From: Pseudideonella sakaiensis
GTDB taxonomy: Bacteria; Pseudomonadota; Gammaproteobacteria; Burkholderiales; Burkholderiaceae_C
Direction of reading: 5' to 3'
Assembly (NCBI RefSeq): GCF_001293525.1
Contig: NZ_BBYR01000030.1
Coordinates: forward strand, 1-64,000
DNA: 64,000 nucleotides
Part shown: positions 17,044 through 25,037 of the stretch, piece by piece
Position numbering within the stretch: the first letter of the stretch is position 1
Layout: each line of letters opens with the position of its first letter
Notes under the pieces: model-generated
Seen by the model: only the letters and a program-made list of their open reading frames with translations
Databases searched by the model: none
What the model was told of the DNA's origin: nothing
Program-made: the position numbers and the translations under genes

Positions 17044-18072
17044 TTAAGGCGCGAGATGGCCTGGGTTGCCAGGGTATGCGGCGTGCAGGTCGCCGTCGAA
17101 CAGACGGCAGCAGAAATCGTTCATCCGGGCAGCGGCGGGGGCGTGCCTGGCGATGATCTCCGCAATGTGCGCCGGCACGTCCAGTGGGATGCCACCGGTC
17201 GCGCACCGCTGCACAAACAGGTTGCGGGCGACGGAGTCGCCGTTGGTCGGCACGGGCACCCCGCAGACCGAAGCGACCAGCCAATTCACCAGGCGCATGG
17301 AAGCGTAGTCGGCGTCGTGGTCGGCGTTGCAGAGAGCAAATTCGCGTTCGGCGTCCGAGAGATCGAAGCGCGGTGAGGTGGCGAGCCCAAAGTCGGCCAG
17401 GTAGAGCCGGTTGTCGTCGGCCCTGATGTTGCCGAAGTGTCCATCCAGGTGAAGTATCTCGCGGTGACGCAGGAACGCCACCATTTCGAACAACTGCCGC
17501 TCAACCATGGCGGCTCTGCCGAACGGATCGCTCAACCAGCGAGGCAACTCGTTGGGGAGATGCTCGAAAAACAGCGCGAGGCTAGCGGTCGCGGCCACAA
17601 GGGCGTCGAACCGCGCCCGGATGGCGCTGTTGCCCCCGAACTGGTCGACCACGGCGTCGATGTCCAGGTGCTCGGCCGCGACAGGTGGGCGGCCGGGTAG
17701 CACCCGCCAGTGGTACAGCAGCGCAAACGACTCCGTCTCCCCGGCGAGGATGCCTTCCGTGACGCTCTGGTTCGCAGCCAGTTCGCGCCATGCACCGAAA
17801 CCCGGCCCGGCCAGGCGGTACATGCCGTACTGCCAAGCGGCAGGCAGATCGAAAAGGTTCGCCGTGGTGTAAGGATCAGCCAATTCCCTGTCGGTGATAG
17901 CAACCCGCTTGACAAACACCGGCACGCCATCGACTTCGACCCTAGAGCAGCCGCCGCCCACGCCGACGCCCACCGATGGAGCATCCCGCACGAACGCCGC
18001 CACTTCGTCGTCGCGAAGGGCAGCCAAGGTCGTTGCGACTAGGTGGTGGCGCGAGCGTCGGGCGGACAGCAT
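17044..18072 (-). CDS. Protein-kinase-fold (phosphotransferase-like) protein
   Basis: A 342-residue protein with the core of the protein kinase/aminoglycoside phosphotransferase fold. It has a glycine-rich loop GVGVGGGCS at 35-43 and a nucleotide-binding lysine K55 (VFVKRV). The catalytic loop is HLDGHFGNI, with H208, D210 and N215, and a DFG motif begins at D227 (LADFGLA). The GHFGN form of the loop resembles small-molecule and bacterial HipA/APH-type kinases more than eukaryotic HRDLKPEN. Codon use is less GC-rich than in the neighbours, and the gene lies among remnants and a toxin-antitoxin pair, so it may be acquired. Target unknown. Confidence 0.75.
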   Translation of the reverse strand: MLSARRSRHHLVATTLAALRDDEVAAFVRDAPSVGVGVGGGCSRVEVDGVPVFVKRVAITDRELADPYTTANLFDLPAAWQYGMYRLAGPGFGAWRELAANQSVTEGILAGETESFALLYHWRVLPGRPPVAAEHLDIDAVVDQFGGNSAIRARFDALVAATASLALFFEHLPNELPRWLSDPFGRAAMVERQLFEMVAFLRHREILHLDGHFGNIRADDNRLYLADFGLATSPRFDLSDAEREFALCNADHDADYASMRLVNWLVASVCGVPVPTNGDSVARNLFVQRCATGGIPLDVPAHIAEIIARHAPAAARMNDFCCRLFDGDLHAAYPGNPGHLAP

Positions 18073-18684
18073 CGGCGAATCTTGCCACGCAGCGACTGCG
18101 ATCTCGACGGCATGCCGAACTCCGATCTGGCGACCAGTCGGGTTCTTAGTCGCCCTTGCCGGCGTTGGCCGTCCACCCGCGGCTTAGACACGCTGGCACG
18201 TAAACCCGGGCATGCCTGACGCGACCCGCTTCTCAGGCCAAGGCCTCGCGCTGAACCCATCGATCAGCGCATCGCGGCTTGGTCATTTGCCGCTAGCACC
18301 GTGGCTCGAGACCGGTCGGACGGGAGCGACAGCTCCTGGCCGCCAGCCGCCAGCCGCCTTGAACACCCGACCGGAGGCGGTCGCTGCCAAGCCCTCGGAG
18401 GCCCGTGCAGATCCTCCAAGTACTCCAAGCGCCTGTCGATGAAGTCGGTGCCGGCGAGCAAGGCCTGCCCGATGCTGTCGCGCCACTTGTTGAAACGGTC
18501 TCGGCGATGAAGGCCTGAAGGCCGGCTGCAAGGGCGAGCGTCATGTGTCGAGTTGGCGTGAGCACCGTGCTCGCGGAACTGGGCTTCGTCGGCACTCGGA
18601 AGGGCTGAAGTCCCCTGACGGCAACGGCTGGCCGTACTTGGCACTTCAACGACAGCAATGCGAGGCTCCGCGGTTCGATTGCCT
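18073..18684. other. Gene-poor stretch, probably degenerate
   Basis: No intact gene is supported in these 612 bases. Minus-strand frames spell protein-like pieces, for example KWRDSIGQALLAGTDFIDRR near 18430-18500, but they break across frames and match no family I recognise. The lower GC and position next to TA genes and a transposase scrap suggest decayed accessory DNA. Confidence 0.4.
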
Positions 18685-18987
18685 TTACACGCGTCCCCCG
18701 ACCAGGTCCCCATCGATGTCCCTGGCACTGTGCAGCACCCGCACCACGTCGATGCCGTCTGGCAAGGGCAGGTAGAAGATCACGTAGCGCCGGAACGGGA
18801 AGCTCCGGAGATCCGGGGCAAGCTCTGGCCGTGCCCGCCCCATCAACGGCTGTGTCGCCAACCGGCCGAACGAGGTGTCGAGTTCGTCGACCCAGCGATC
18901 GGCCGCCTCCATGTCGTCATCGGCGATGTGGTCCCAGATGTCCAGGATATCGAGCGCCGCCAACGGGCGCCGAACGATGGTCCCCAC
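18685..18987 (-). CDS. parE: RelE/ParE-family toxin
   Basis: A 100-residue ParE-like toxin. The family pattern is visible: an N-terminal strand TIVRRPLAALDILDIWDHIA, the helix AADRWVDELDTSFGRLATQP, MGRARPELAPDLRSFPFRRY and the strand YVIFYLPLPDGIDVVRVLH. ParE toxins inhibit DNA gyrase; RelE relatives cut mRNA in the ribosome. The FRRYVIFY strand and the RVLHSARD end favour ParE. It begins 10 bases after the antitoxin stop, the usual antitoxin-first order. Confidence 0.88.
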   Translation of the reverse strand: MGTIVRRPLAALDILDIWDHIADDDMEAADRWVDELDTSFGRLATQPLMGRARPELAPDLRSFPFRRYVIFYLPLPDGIDVVRVLHSARDIDGDLVGGRV

Positions 18988-18997
18988 CGTGGTTCAG

Positions 18998-19252
18998 CTA
19001 GGGAGTCTTGCGCACTCGCCGCGCACGGGCTTCGGACTTGGCCAGGGAGGCGCTCCAGGGCTGCGAGGTGCCACTGGCCAGGCCCTCGCGGACATCGTTG
19101 CGAAGCTGCTCCAACCTGGTGGCTCGCAGCCTGTCCTGCTCGTCCATGAGCCGCAGCGCTTCGCGTACGACCTCGCTGGCCGAGGTGTACATGCCCGAGG
19201 CCACCTTGGATCGGACCAGCTCCTCGAGTTGCGGGGTGAGGTTGACGTTCAT
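18998..19252 (-). CDS. parD: ParD-family antitoxin
   Basis: An 84-residue ribbon-helix-helix antitoxin. The N-terminal strand and helices (NVNLTPQLEELVRSKVASG, then SASEVVREALRLMDEQD) bind DNA and dimerise; the charged C-terminus wraps the toxin. An open frame extends to 19306. ATG 19252 starts the conserved domain; a GTG two codons earlier (19258) has the better-spaced GGAGA and could be the true start. The upstream TTGATAGACTAAAAAG patch is a likely promoter bound by the ParD-ParE complex. A truncated copy lies at 2463-2556. Confidence 0.88.
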   Translation of the reverse strand: MNVNLTPQLEELVRSKVASGMYTSASEVVREALRLMDEQDRLRATRLEQLRNDVREGLASGTSQPWSASLAKSEARARRVRKTP

Positions 19253-19399
19253 GCCCACGGCGTGGTCTCCAGGATCGGGTCTTTTTAGTCTATCAAGAAG
19301 TGTCAAAGATGGACATCCGACGCCTGGTACAAGTACAAGTGAACGCCGGGCCGCCCCACGTGTTCTTGGCCCCCGCGGGGGCGGAACGGGCAGACCGGC

Positions 19400-19476
19400 A
19401 AGCTGAACCGCCCGTTGAAGCCGAAGGTGAAGGCGCCGATGTGGCTGTAGGCGTACTTGGCGAGGTTGATCGCCCC
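19400..19476 (-). pseudogene. Scrap of an IS1595-type transposase C-terminus
   Basis: The minus strand encodes AINLAKYAYSHIGAF then TFGFNGRFSL, resembling the C-terminal FAKYAHRYLAEFQYRFNRRF block of IS1595/ISXO2-family transposases from memory of that family. No other transposase domain, terminal repeat or target duplication is visible nearby. It marks a former insertion between parDE and the acetamidase locus. Confidence 0.4.
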
Positions 19477-19499
19477 GAGTCCACCGCCTCCCCCCGCCT

Positions 19500-22139
19500 T
19501 CACCCCCCCGCCAGCACCCGCTTCGGTATCACCGCATGCACCCCCCAGTTCCCGTCGACGACCTGCGTGATGCCGAAGTCGACCGCGACGGAGGCGAGGG
19601 AGATCGCCTCGTCCTCGTCGAGGCCGTGGGCCTGCATCAGGTAGCGGCGGGTCTTGCGGAAGGCGTCGCGCATCGCGCCTTCGAGGGAGCTTTTCTTGTA
19701 GATCTCGGCCTGGGCGTCGGGCCCGAGTTCGGCGAGGTGGTCGGGGAGGCTGAAGCCCTGGAGCACCCAGGCCTCGTCGGTCTCGAGGAAGGGGAAGTTC
19801 AGTTCGGCGAGGAAGCCGTCGAGGGTGGCGCGGCGGTGCAGCACGAGCTGGAAGACGCCGGTGAGCGAGCACTCGATGGCGGTGCCGCAGAGTTCGGAGT
19901 CGCCCTGGGAGGCGTGCGGGTCGCCGGCGGAGAAGAGCGCGCCGGGCACGGACACCGGCAGGAAGAGGCGGGCGCCCTTGCCGGCGCGCCAGTTGTCGAG
20001 GTTGCCGCCGAAGTAGCCGGGCGGGATCGAGTCGACGAGGCCGTGCTCCTTGGGGGCCACCGCGAGCAGGCCGAAGTGCGGGCGCACCGGGACGCGGGCC
20101 TTCGCGAGCACGCCGTCGCGGCGCTCGATGCTGGCCGGGTCCACCGGCACGCCGGGGTAGTCGATGGTCGGGTGGACGACGCCGGACGGGTCGGTCTGCG
20201 GCGTCCAGCGGTAGCTGTAGACGGCGCGCGCCTGCGGCGGCTCGGCGGCGTGCTCCACCTCGTAGATCGTCACCACCTCGCGCGGCTTGGGCTCGGTCAG
20301 CAGGTCCTGGTACTGGAAGCCCCACCAGGCGGCGGCGTTGCTGCCGAACAGGCGGCCGCGGTGCGCCGGGTGGCAGCTCGGCCGCGGGCGGATGTCGAGG
20401 ATGCGCACCTCGAGCACGTCGCCGGGCTCGGCGCCCTTCACGTAGACCGGGCCGGTGCAGATGTGCACGCCGAAGCCCTCGCCGGCGCCGCGCCCGTAGA
20501 TCGAGGCGTCCATCGGGCCGGCGCCGCGGCGGTCCACCGCCTTGTGGCGCGCGGTCCAGTGGTAGACGCTCTCGGCGCCCGGGTCACCGTCGATCATGCG
20601 CTCGCGGTCGTCGCCGGCGTGCTGGGTCAGGGTCTCGAGCGTGACGATGTCGCCGGACTGCACGCTGATCACCGGCTTCAGCGCGCGGCTCAGGTAGCCC
20701 CAGTGCACCGTCTTGTCCGACACCGGGATGTAGTAGTGGCTGGGCAGCCGGCCGCCCTCGGCGTCGGCCGCGGGGCCGGCGGCGCTGCCGGCCGGGGCGG
20801 CGCGCTTCGGGCTGAGGTCCAGCGCGACGGCGTAGCGCGCATGGTCGCGCAGCAGGGCCTGGAACTCGTGCCGGCGGCCATCCGCGCCGGGCGGGGGGGC
20901 GGGGACGGCGCTGGCCGCGGCTCTGGCCGCGGCTCTGGCTCCGGCTCCCGCCCCTGCTCCTGCTGCGGCTCCGGTTGAGACCGCGCCGGCCGCCCGCCGC
21001 TCCCGCCCCTCCCGCTCGTCGCGCGGCCGCGCTGCGCCCGCCAGCTCGGCCTGCACCGGCCGGCCGCGGTGGTCGGGTCCGCCGCTGGTCTCGGCTACCG
21101 GCCGCGCCCGCCAGGCCTTCGGCGACAGCCCGTAGCGCGCCGTGAAGGCACGGCTGAAGTTGGCGGCGTCGCCGAAGCCCCAGCGGAAGCAGAGCTCGGC
21201 GATGGTGCAGTGGTCGAGCGCGCGGTTCGCGAGGTCGGCGCGGCAGCGCTCGAGGCGGCGTTCCTTCAGGTACTCGCCGAAGCTGGTGTCGGCGGTCTTG
21301 AAGAGCTGCTGCACGTAGCGCACCGACAGGCCCTCCAGCCGGGCCACCTCGTCGATGCCGAGCTCGGCGTCGCCCAGCCGCGCCTCCACCGTGCGGCACA
21401 GCCGCCGCAGGTGGCCCAGCTGCACCGAGGTGCTGTCCTCGGGCGCATGGCGGCCGGCCTGCGACAGGCTGGTCACCAGCAGGTCGGCGAGCGTCGCCTC
21501 GACGGCCAGCAGGTCCTGCGGCGCCAGCGCGTCCAGGTCGTCGGCGATCGAGCGGATCAAGGCGGCGCAGGCCGCGCCGATGCCCGGCGCGGGCGCGACG
21601 CCGTGCAGCGAGGGCGTGCCGGTGCGCACCTGGCGCAGCAGGAAGCCGGCCGATTCCAGCCGCACCACCAGCGCGCGGAAGCGCGTCGGCAGCGTGATGC
21701 GCCAGGGCCGGGCCGGGTCGAGCAGCACGAAGTGGCCGGGGCTGAGCGTGAGCTGGTCGCTGCCCTCGCGCACCTGGCCGCTGCCCTCCAGCAGCGCGAA
21801 CAGCAGCACCGCCTGGCCGTAGCGCTGGGCCTGGCCGGGGGCCGGCACCAGGTCCTGCGGCGTGGCGGCCAGCCGCACCAGCGCCGAGCCCAGCGGCGAG
21901 CGGCGCGCCGAGACGTAGCCGTCGAGCGGCGGTGGCGGCGGCGCGGCGGGCCCGCCGGTGCCCGGCGCGGCCCGCCCGGCCGGCGCGGCATCGGCCCGGG
22001 CCGGCCCGGGCCCGGGCCCGGGCCCGGCCTCGTCGGGCGGGTTCGCCAGCAGCACCTGGCCGAGCACCTCGGCCCAGGCGGCCGCGCGCAGCGGCTGCGG
22101 GAAGGCCTCGGTGGAGAAGCGGCGGACCTCGTCGTGCAT
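19500..22139 (-). CDS. Fusion of an AraC-type regulator with an acetamidase/formamidase
   Basis: One uninterrupted 879-residue frame. Residues 1-230 form an AraC_binding_2/FeaR-like sensor (RYGQAVLLFALLEGSGQV and LSPGHFVLLDPARPWRI at 106-148). Residues 245-345 form an AraC double HTH (VARLEGLSVRYVQQLFK; CTIAELCFRWGFGDAANFSR). About 120 residues of Ala/Gly/Pro-rich linker follow. Residues 466-879 are a full FmdA_AmdA domain: RPHFG at 686-690, GGNLDNW at 711-717, GDPHASQGDSELCGTAIE at 739-756. FmdA enzymes hydrolyse formamide or acetamide to ammonia. No ATG, GTG or TTG seems placed to start the amidase alone before its conserved domain. A base error in the GC-rich linker is the main alternative to a true fusion. 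Confidence 0.8.
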   Translation of the reverse strand: MHDEVRRFSTEAFPQPLRAAAWAEVLGQVLLANPPDEAGPGPGPGPARADAAPAGRAAPGTGGPAAPPPPPLDGYVSARRSPLGSALVRLAATPQDLVPAPGQAQRYGQAVLLFALLEGSGQVREGSDQLTLSPGHFVLLDPARPWRITLPTRFRALVVRLESAGFLLRQVRTGTPSLHGVAPAPGIGAACAALIRSIADDLDALAPQDLLAVEATLADLLVTSLSQAGRHAPEDSTSVQLGHLRRLCRTVEARLGDAELGIDEVARLEGLSVRYVQQLFKTADTSFGEYLKERRLERCRADLANRALDHCTIAELCFRWGFGDAANFSRAFTARYGLSPKAWRARPVAETSGGPDHRGRPVQAELAGAARPRDEREGRERRAAGAVSTGAAAGAGAGAGARAAARAAASAVPAPPPGADGRRHEFQALLRDHARYAVALDLSPKRAAPAGSAAGPAADAEGGRLPSHYYIPVSDKTVHWGYLSRALKPVISVQSGDIVTLETLTQHAGDDRERMIDGDPGAESVYHWTARHKAVDRRGAGPMDASIYGRGAGEGFGVHICTGPVYVKGAEPGDVLEVRILDIRPRPSCHPAHRGRLFGSNAAAWWGFQYQDLLTEPKPREVVTIYEVEHAAEPPQARAVYSYRWTPQTDPSGVVHPTIDYPGVPVDPASIERRDGVLAKARVPVRPHFGLLAVAPKEHGLVDSIPPGYFGGNLDNWRAGKGARLFLPVSVPGALFSAGDPHASQGDSELCGTAIECSLTGVFQLVLHRRATLDGFLAELNFPFLETDEAWVLQGFSLPDHLAELGPDAQAEIYKKSSLEGAMRDAFRKTRRYLMQAHGLDEDEAISLASVAVDFGITQVVDGNWGVHAVIPKRVLAGG

Positions 22140-22189
22140 GGCCCGCAGGATCGCATGCGCGCGCCGCGCCGCCGGCCGCCGGCGGGCGC

Positions 22190-22218
22190 CGACAAGGATT
22201 TGTGCGCTGCACGACAAG
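22190..22218. promoter_or_regulatory. Paired CGACAAG direct repeats, candidate AraC operator
   Basis: The 177-base divergent gap between the fusion gene and the exported amidase contains CGACAAG at 22190-22196 and again at 22212-22218. The two are in the same orientation and 22 bases apart, about two helical turns. Direct repeats with this spacing are the usual operator form of AraC-family dimers. Confidence 0.45.
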
Positions 22219-22316
22219 CGCCGGCGCGGGGCCGCCGCCCACACTGGCCGGCAGCGGACGCCGCCCCGGCACGGGCGCCGCCCTTCCAACGACCCCCGCA
22301 CCTCGAAAGGCTCACC

Positions 22317-23780
22317 ATGTCGACCTCCGCCCGCCTCCCCTACCAGCACGTCTGCGGCCCGAACTGCCGCGACGGCCAGCACGAGGCCGAGGTGCAGGAG
22401 GAGTTCCAGGTGGCGCGGCGCTCCTTCCTGCGCGATGCGATGGTGGCCGGCGGCACGGCCGTGTCGGCCGGTTCGCTGAGCCTGTCGATGGCGCCGTCGG
22501 CCTTCGCGCAGAGCGCGCGGCCCGGCAACGGCATGGCCAGCCACTACTACATCCCCGCGGCCGCCAACACCGTGCTCTGGGGCTACTTCAGCAAGTCCGC
22601 GAAGCCGGTGGTGGAGGTCGACTCCGGCGACTTCCTGACCATCGAGACCCTGACCCACCATGCCAACGACGACGCCGAGCGCATGGTGCAGGGCGACCGC
22701 GGCGCCGAGAGCGTGTTCTTCTGGGACCGGCAGCGCAAGGGCGTGAACCGCCGCGGCGCCGGCCCGATGGACGCCAAGGTGGGCGCCGGCGGCGGCGAGG
22801 GCGTGCACATCTGCACCGGCCCGGTCCGCGTGAAGGGCGCCGAGCCGGGCGACATCCTCGAGGTGCGCATCGTCGACGTGGTGCCGCGGCCGAGCGGCAA
22901 CCCGAAGTACAAGGGCAAGAGCTTCGGCAGCAATGCCGCGGCCAACTGGGGCTTCCACTACGGCGACACGCTGACCGAGCCGAAGAAGCGCGAGGTGGTG
23001 ACGATCTACGAGGTCGACGCCACCGGCGAGCGCAACTGGGCGCGCGCGGTCTACAACTTCCGCTGGACGCCGCAGACCGACCCCTTCGGCGTCGTCCACC
23101 CGACCATCGACTACCCCGGCGTGCCGGTGGATCCGCGCAGCATCACGAAGAACGAGAAGGTGCTGCAGAACATCCGCATCCCGGTGCGCCCGCATTTCGG
23201 CACCATGGGCGTGGCGCCCGCCGAGGCCGAGTTCGTCACCTCGATCCCGCCCAACTGGACCGGCGGCAACATCGACAACTGGCGCATCGGCAAGGGCGCG
23301 ACGGTGTACTACCCGGTGGCGGTGCCCGGCGCGATGTTCCAGGTCGGCGACCCGCATGCCTCGCAGGGCGACTCCGAGCTGTGCGGCACCGCGATCGAGT
23401 GCTCGCTGACCGGCACCTTCCAGCTCATCCTGCACAAGAAGGCCGACCTGCCCGGCACGCCGCTGGCCGAGCTGAAGTACCCGCTGCTGGAGACGCAGGA
23501 CGAGTGGCTGCTGCACGGCTTCAGCTACGCCAACTACCTGGCCGAGCTGGGCCCGAACGCGCAGAGCGAGATCTACAAGAAGAGCTCGGTCGACCTCGCG
23601 CTGCGCGACGCGTACCACAAGATGCGCCACTTCCTGATGACCACGCAGAACCTCGGCGAGGACGAGGCGATCTCGCTGATGTCGATCGCGGTGGACTTCG
23701 GCATCACCCAGGTCGTCGACGGCAACTGGGGCGTGCACGCGCTGGTGAAGAAGAGCATCTTCCCGGCGCGCGGCGGCTGA
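22317..23780 (+). CDS. Tat-exported acetamidase/formamidase
   Basis: A 487-residue FmdA_AmdA-family enzyme with an N-terminal extension and a twin-arginine signal (RRSFLRDAMVAGG, residues 34-46), cleaved near SAFAQS. It is therefore predicted to fold in the cytosol and act in the periplasm, releasing ammonia from short amides. The catalytic blocks match the fused amidase: RPHFG, GGNIDNW, GDPHASQGDSELCGTAIE. By hand count about 49 of the first 78 aligned residues are identical between the two. The ATG has AAAGG at good spacing. It is divergent from the AraC-amidase fusion, which is the obvious candidate regulator. Confidence 0.88.
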   Translation: MSTSARLPYQHVCGPNCRDGQHEAEVQEEFQVARRSFLRDAMVAGGTAVSAGSLSLSMAPSAFAQSARPGNGMASHYYIPAAANTVLWGYFSKSAKPVVEVDSGDFLTIETLTHHANDDAERMVQGDRGAESVFFWDRQRKGVNRRGAGPMDAKVGAGGGEGVHICTGPVRVKGAEPGDILEVRIVDVVPRPSGNPKYKGKSFGSNAAANWGFHYGDTLTEPKKREVVTIYEVDATGERNWARAVYNFRWTPQTDPFGVVHPTIDYPGVPVDPRSITKNEKVLQNIRIPVRPHFGTMGVAPAEAEFVTSIPPNWTGGNIDNWRIGKGATVYYPVAVPGAMFQVGDPHASQGDSELCGTAIECSLTGTFQLILHKKADLPGTPLAELKYPLLETQDEWLLHGFSYANYLAELGPNAQSEIYKKSSVDLALRDAYHKMRHFLMTTQNLGEDEAISLMSIAVDFGITQVVDGNWGVHALVKKSIFPARGG

Positions 23781-23846
23781 GGCCAAGCCCGGCGCCGGGC
23801 GGCCGCCGCGCCTCGAGAGGACGCCGGGCGGCCCCCTGTCATCTCG

Positions 23847-23870
23847 CCCCCCGCGGGGACCCGCGGGGGG
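23847..23870. terminator. GC-rich hairpin between convergent genes
   Basis: A perfect 10-base inverted repeat (CCCCCCGCGG and CCGCGGGGGG) with loop GGAC lies between the convergent amidase and Bug receptor genes. There is no T-tract, so if it terminates transcription it does so as an atypical bidirectional hairpin. Confidence 0.5.
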
Positions 23871-23901
23871 CGGGACGGGCGCCGCCCCGCCCTGGGCGCG
23901 C

Positions 23902-24942
23902 TCACTCGATCTTGATGCCCGCGGCCTTCACCACCGGCCCGTAGCGCTCGAGGTCGCGCTTCATCTCGTCGCCGAAGGCCTGCGGCGTGCCCGGCGTCGC
24001 GGTGATGCCGAGGCCGGCCAGGCGCTCGCGCACCTCGGGGTCGTTCAGCACCGCGTTCAGTTCGGCGTTGAGCCGGTCGATCACCGGGCGCGGCGTGCGC
24101 GCCGGCGCCAGCAGGCCGACCCAGGAGTTCACCTCGAAGTCCGGCACGCCGGCCTCGGCGAAGGTCGGCACCTCGGGCAGCGACTTCACGCGCTGCGCCG
24201 ACGACACCGCGATCGCCGTCATCTTGCCGGCCTTGACGTGCGGGTAGGCGCCGGCCACCGCGGTGTAGACCAGCGGGATCGAGCCGCCCATCACGTCGGT
24301 CATCGCCTGGCCGCCGCCCTTGTAGGGGATGTGCTGCAGCTTCGCGCCGACACGCTGGTTCAGCAGCTCGCCGGCGATGTGCGGCGTGCCGCCGGTGCCG
24401 GAGGTGCCGTAGGGCAGGCCGCCGGGCTGGGTCTTCGACAGCGCGATCACGTCCTTCAGCGTCTTCGCGGCCAGGCCCGGGTGGGCCACCAGGATCAGCG
24501 CCGCATCGCCGATCTTGCCGACCGGCGCGAAGTCGCGCAGCGTGTCGAAGGGCACCTTGGCGAAGACGTGCGGGTTGATCACCATCGTGCCGTCGAAGGC
24601 GAGCACCAGGGTGTAGCCGTCCGGCTCGGCGGCGGCGCCGGCCTGGGTGCCGATGTTGCCGGAGGCGCCGGGCCGGTTGTCCACCACCACCTGCTGGCCG
24701 AGCCGCTTGCCGAGCGAGTCCGCGACCACGCGGCCGCTGGTGTCGGTCACGCCGCCGGGCGTGAAGGGCACGATCAGCCGGATCGGCTTGCTCGGGAAGG
24801 CCTGCGCGGCGGCCGGGCGCGGGGCGAGCGCGAAGGCGGCGAGGGCGGCGGTCGCCAGGGCTGCCAGGGCGCTGCGGCGGCTGGCGCCTGCCAAGGCGCC
24901 GACGGCGCGGGACGGCGTGGGGCGCCGGGTGGGACGGGTCAT
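23902..24942 (-). CDS. Bug-family tripartite tricarboxylate receptor protein (TctC-like)
   Basis: A 346-residue periplasmic solute-binding protein of the Bug/TctC family, expanded in Burkholderiales. A long signal peptide ends at PAAAQAFPSKPI, and the family blocks follow: RLIVPFTPGGVTDTSGR, VVVDNRPGASGNIGTQ, and near the C-terminus FEVNSWVGLLAPARTP. The ATG at 24942 has GGAGA upstream; a GTG seven codons earlier is less likely. No TctA/TctB membrane partner is adjacent, which is usual for Bug genes. It is divergent from the SDR at 25038 and convergent with the exported amidase. Confidence 0.9.
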   Translation of the reverse strand: MTRPTRRPTPSRAVGALAGASRRSALAALATAALAAFALAPRPAAAQAFPSKPIRLIVPFTPGGVTDTSGRVVADSLGKRLGQQVVVDNRPGASGNIGTQAGAAAEPDGYTLVLAFDGTMVINPHVFAKVPFDTLRDFAPVGKIGDAALILVAHPGLAAKTLKDVIALSKTQPGGLPYGTSGTGGTPHIAGELLNQRVGAKLQHIPYKGGGQAMTDVMGGSIPLVYTAVAGAYPHVKAGKMTAIAVSSAQRVKSLPEVPTFAEAGVPDFEVNSWVGLLAPARTPRPVIDRLNAELNAVLNDPEVRERLAGLGITATPGTPQAFGDEMKRDLERYGPVVKAAGIKIE

Positions 24943-25037
24943 GCGGTCTCCAGGGTGGGGCACGGCGCGGGCCGTGGCGTTATCGTCCGGGCCACTCTAG
25001 CGGCCTGCGCCGCGCCACCCCATCCGGAGAAGACACC

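Noticed and set aside
22010-22035. GGGCCC repeat inside the AraC domain coding sequence
   Set aside because: It encodes a short Gly-Pro linker; as a repeat it is too short to claim phase variation.
22140-23786. Upstream extension of the fusion frame to 23786
   Set aside because: The extra residues are His/Gly/Ala/Val-rich antisense of the exported amidase; the family start is the ATG at 22139.
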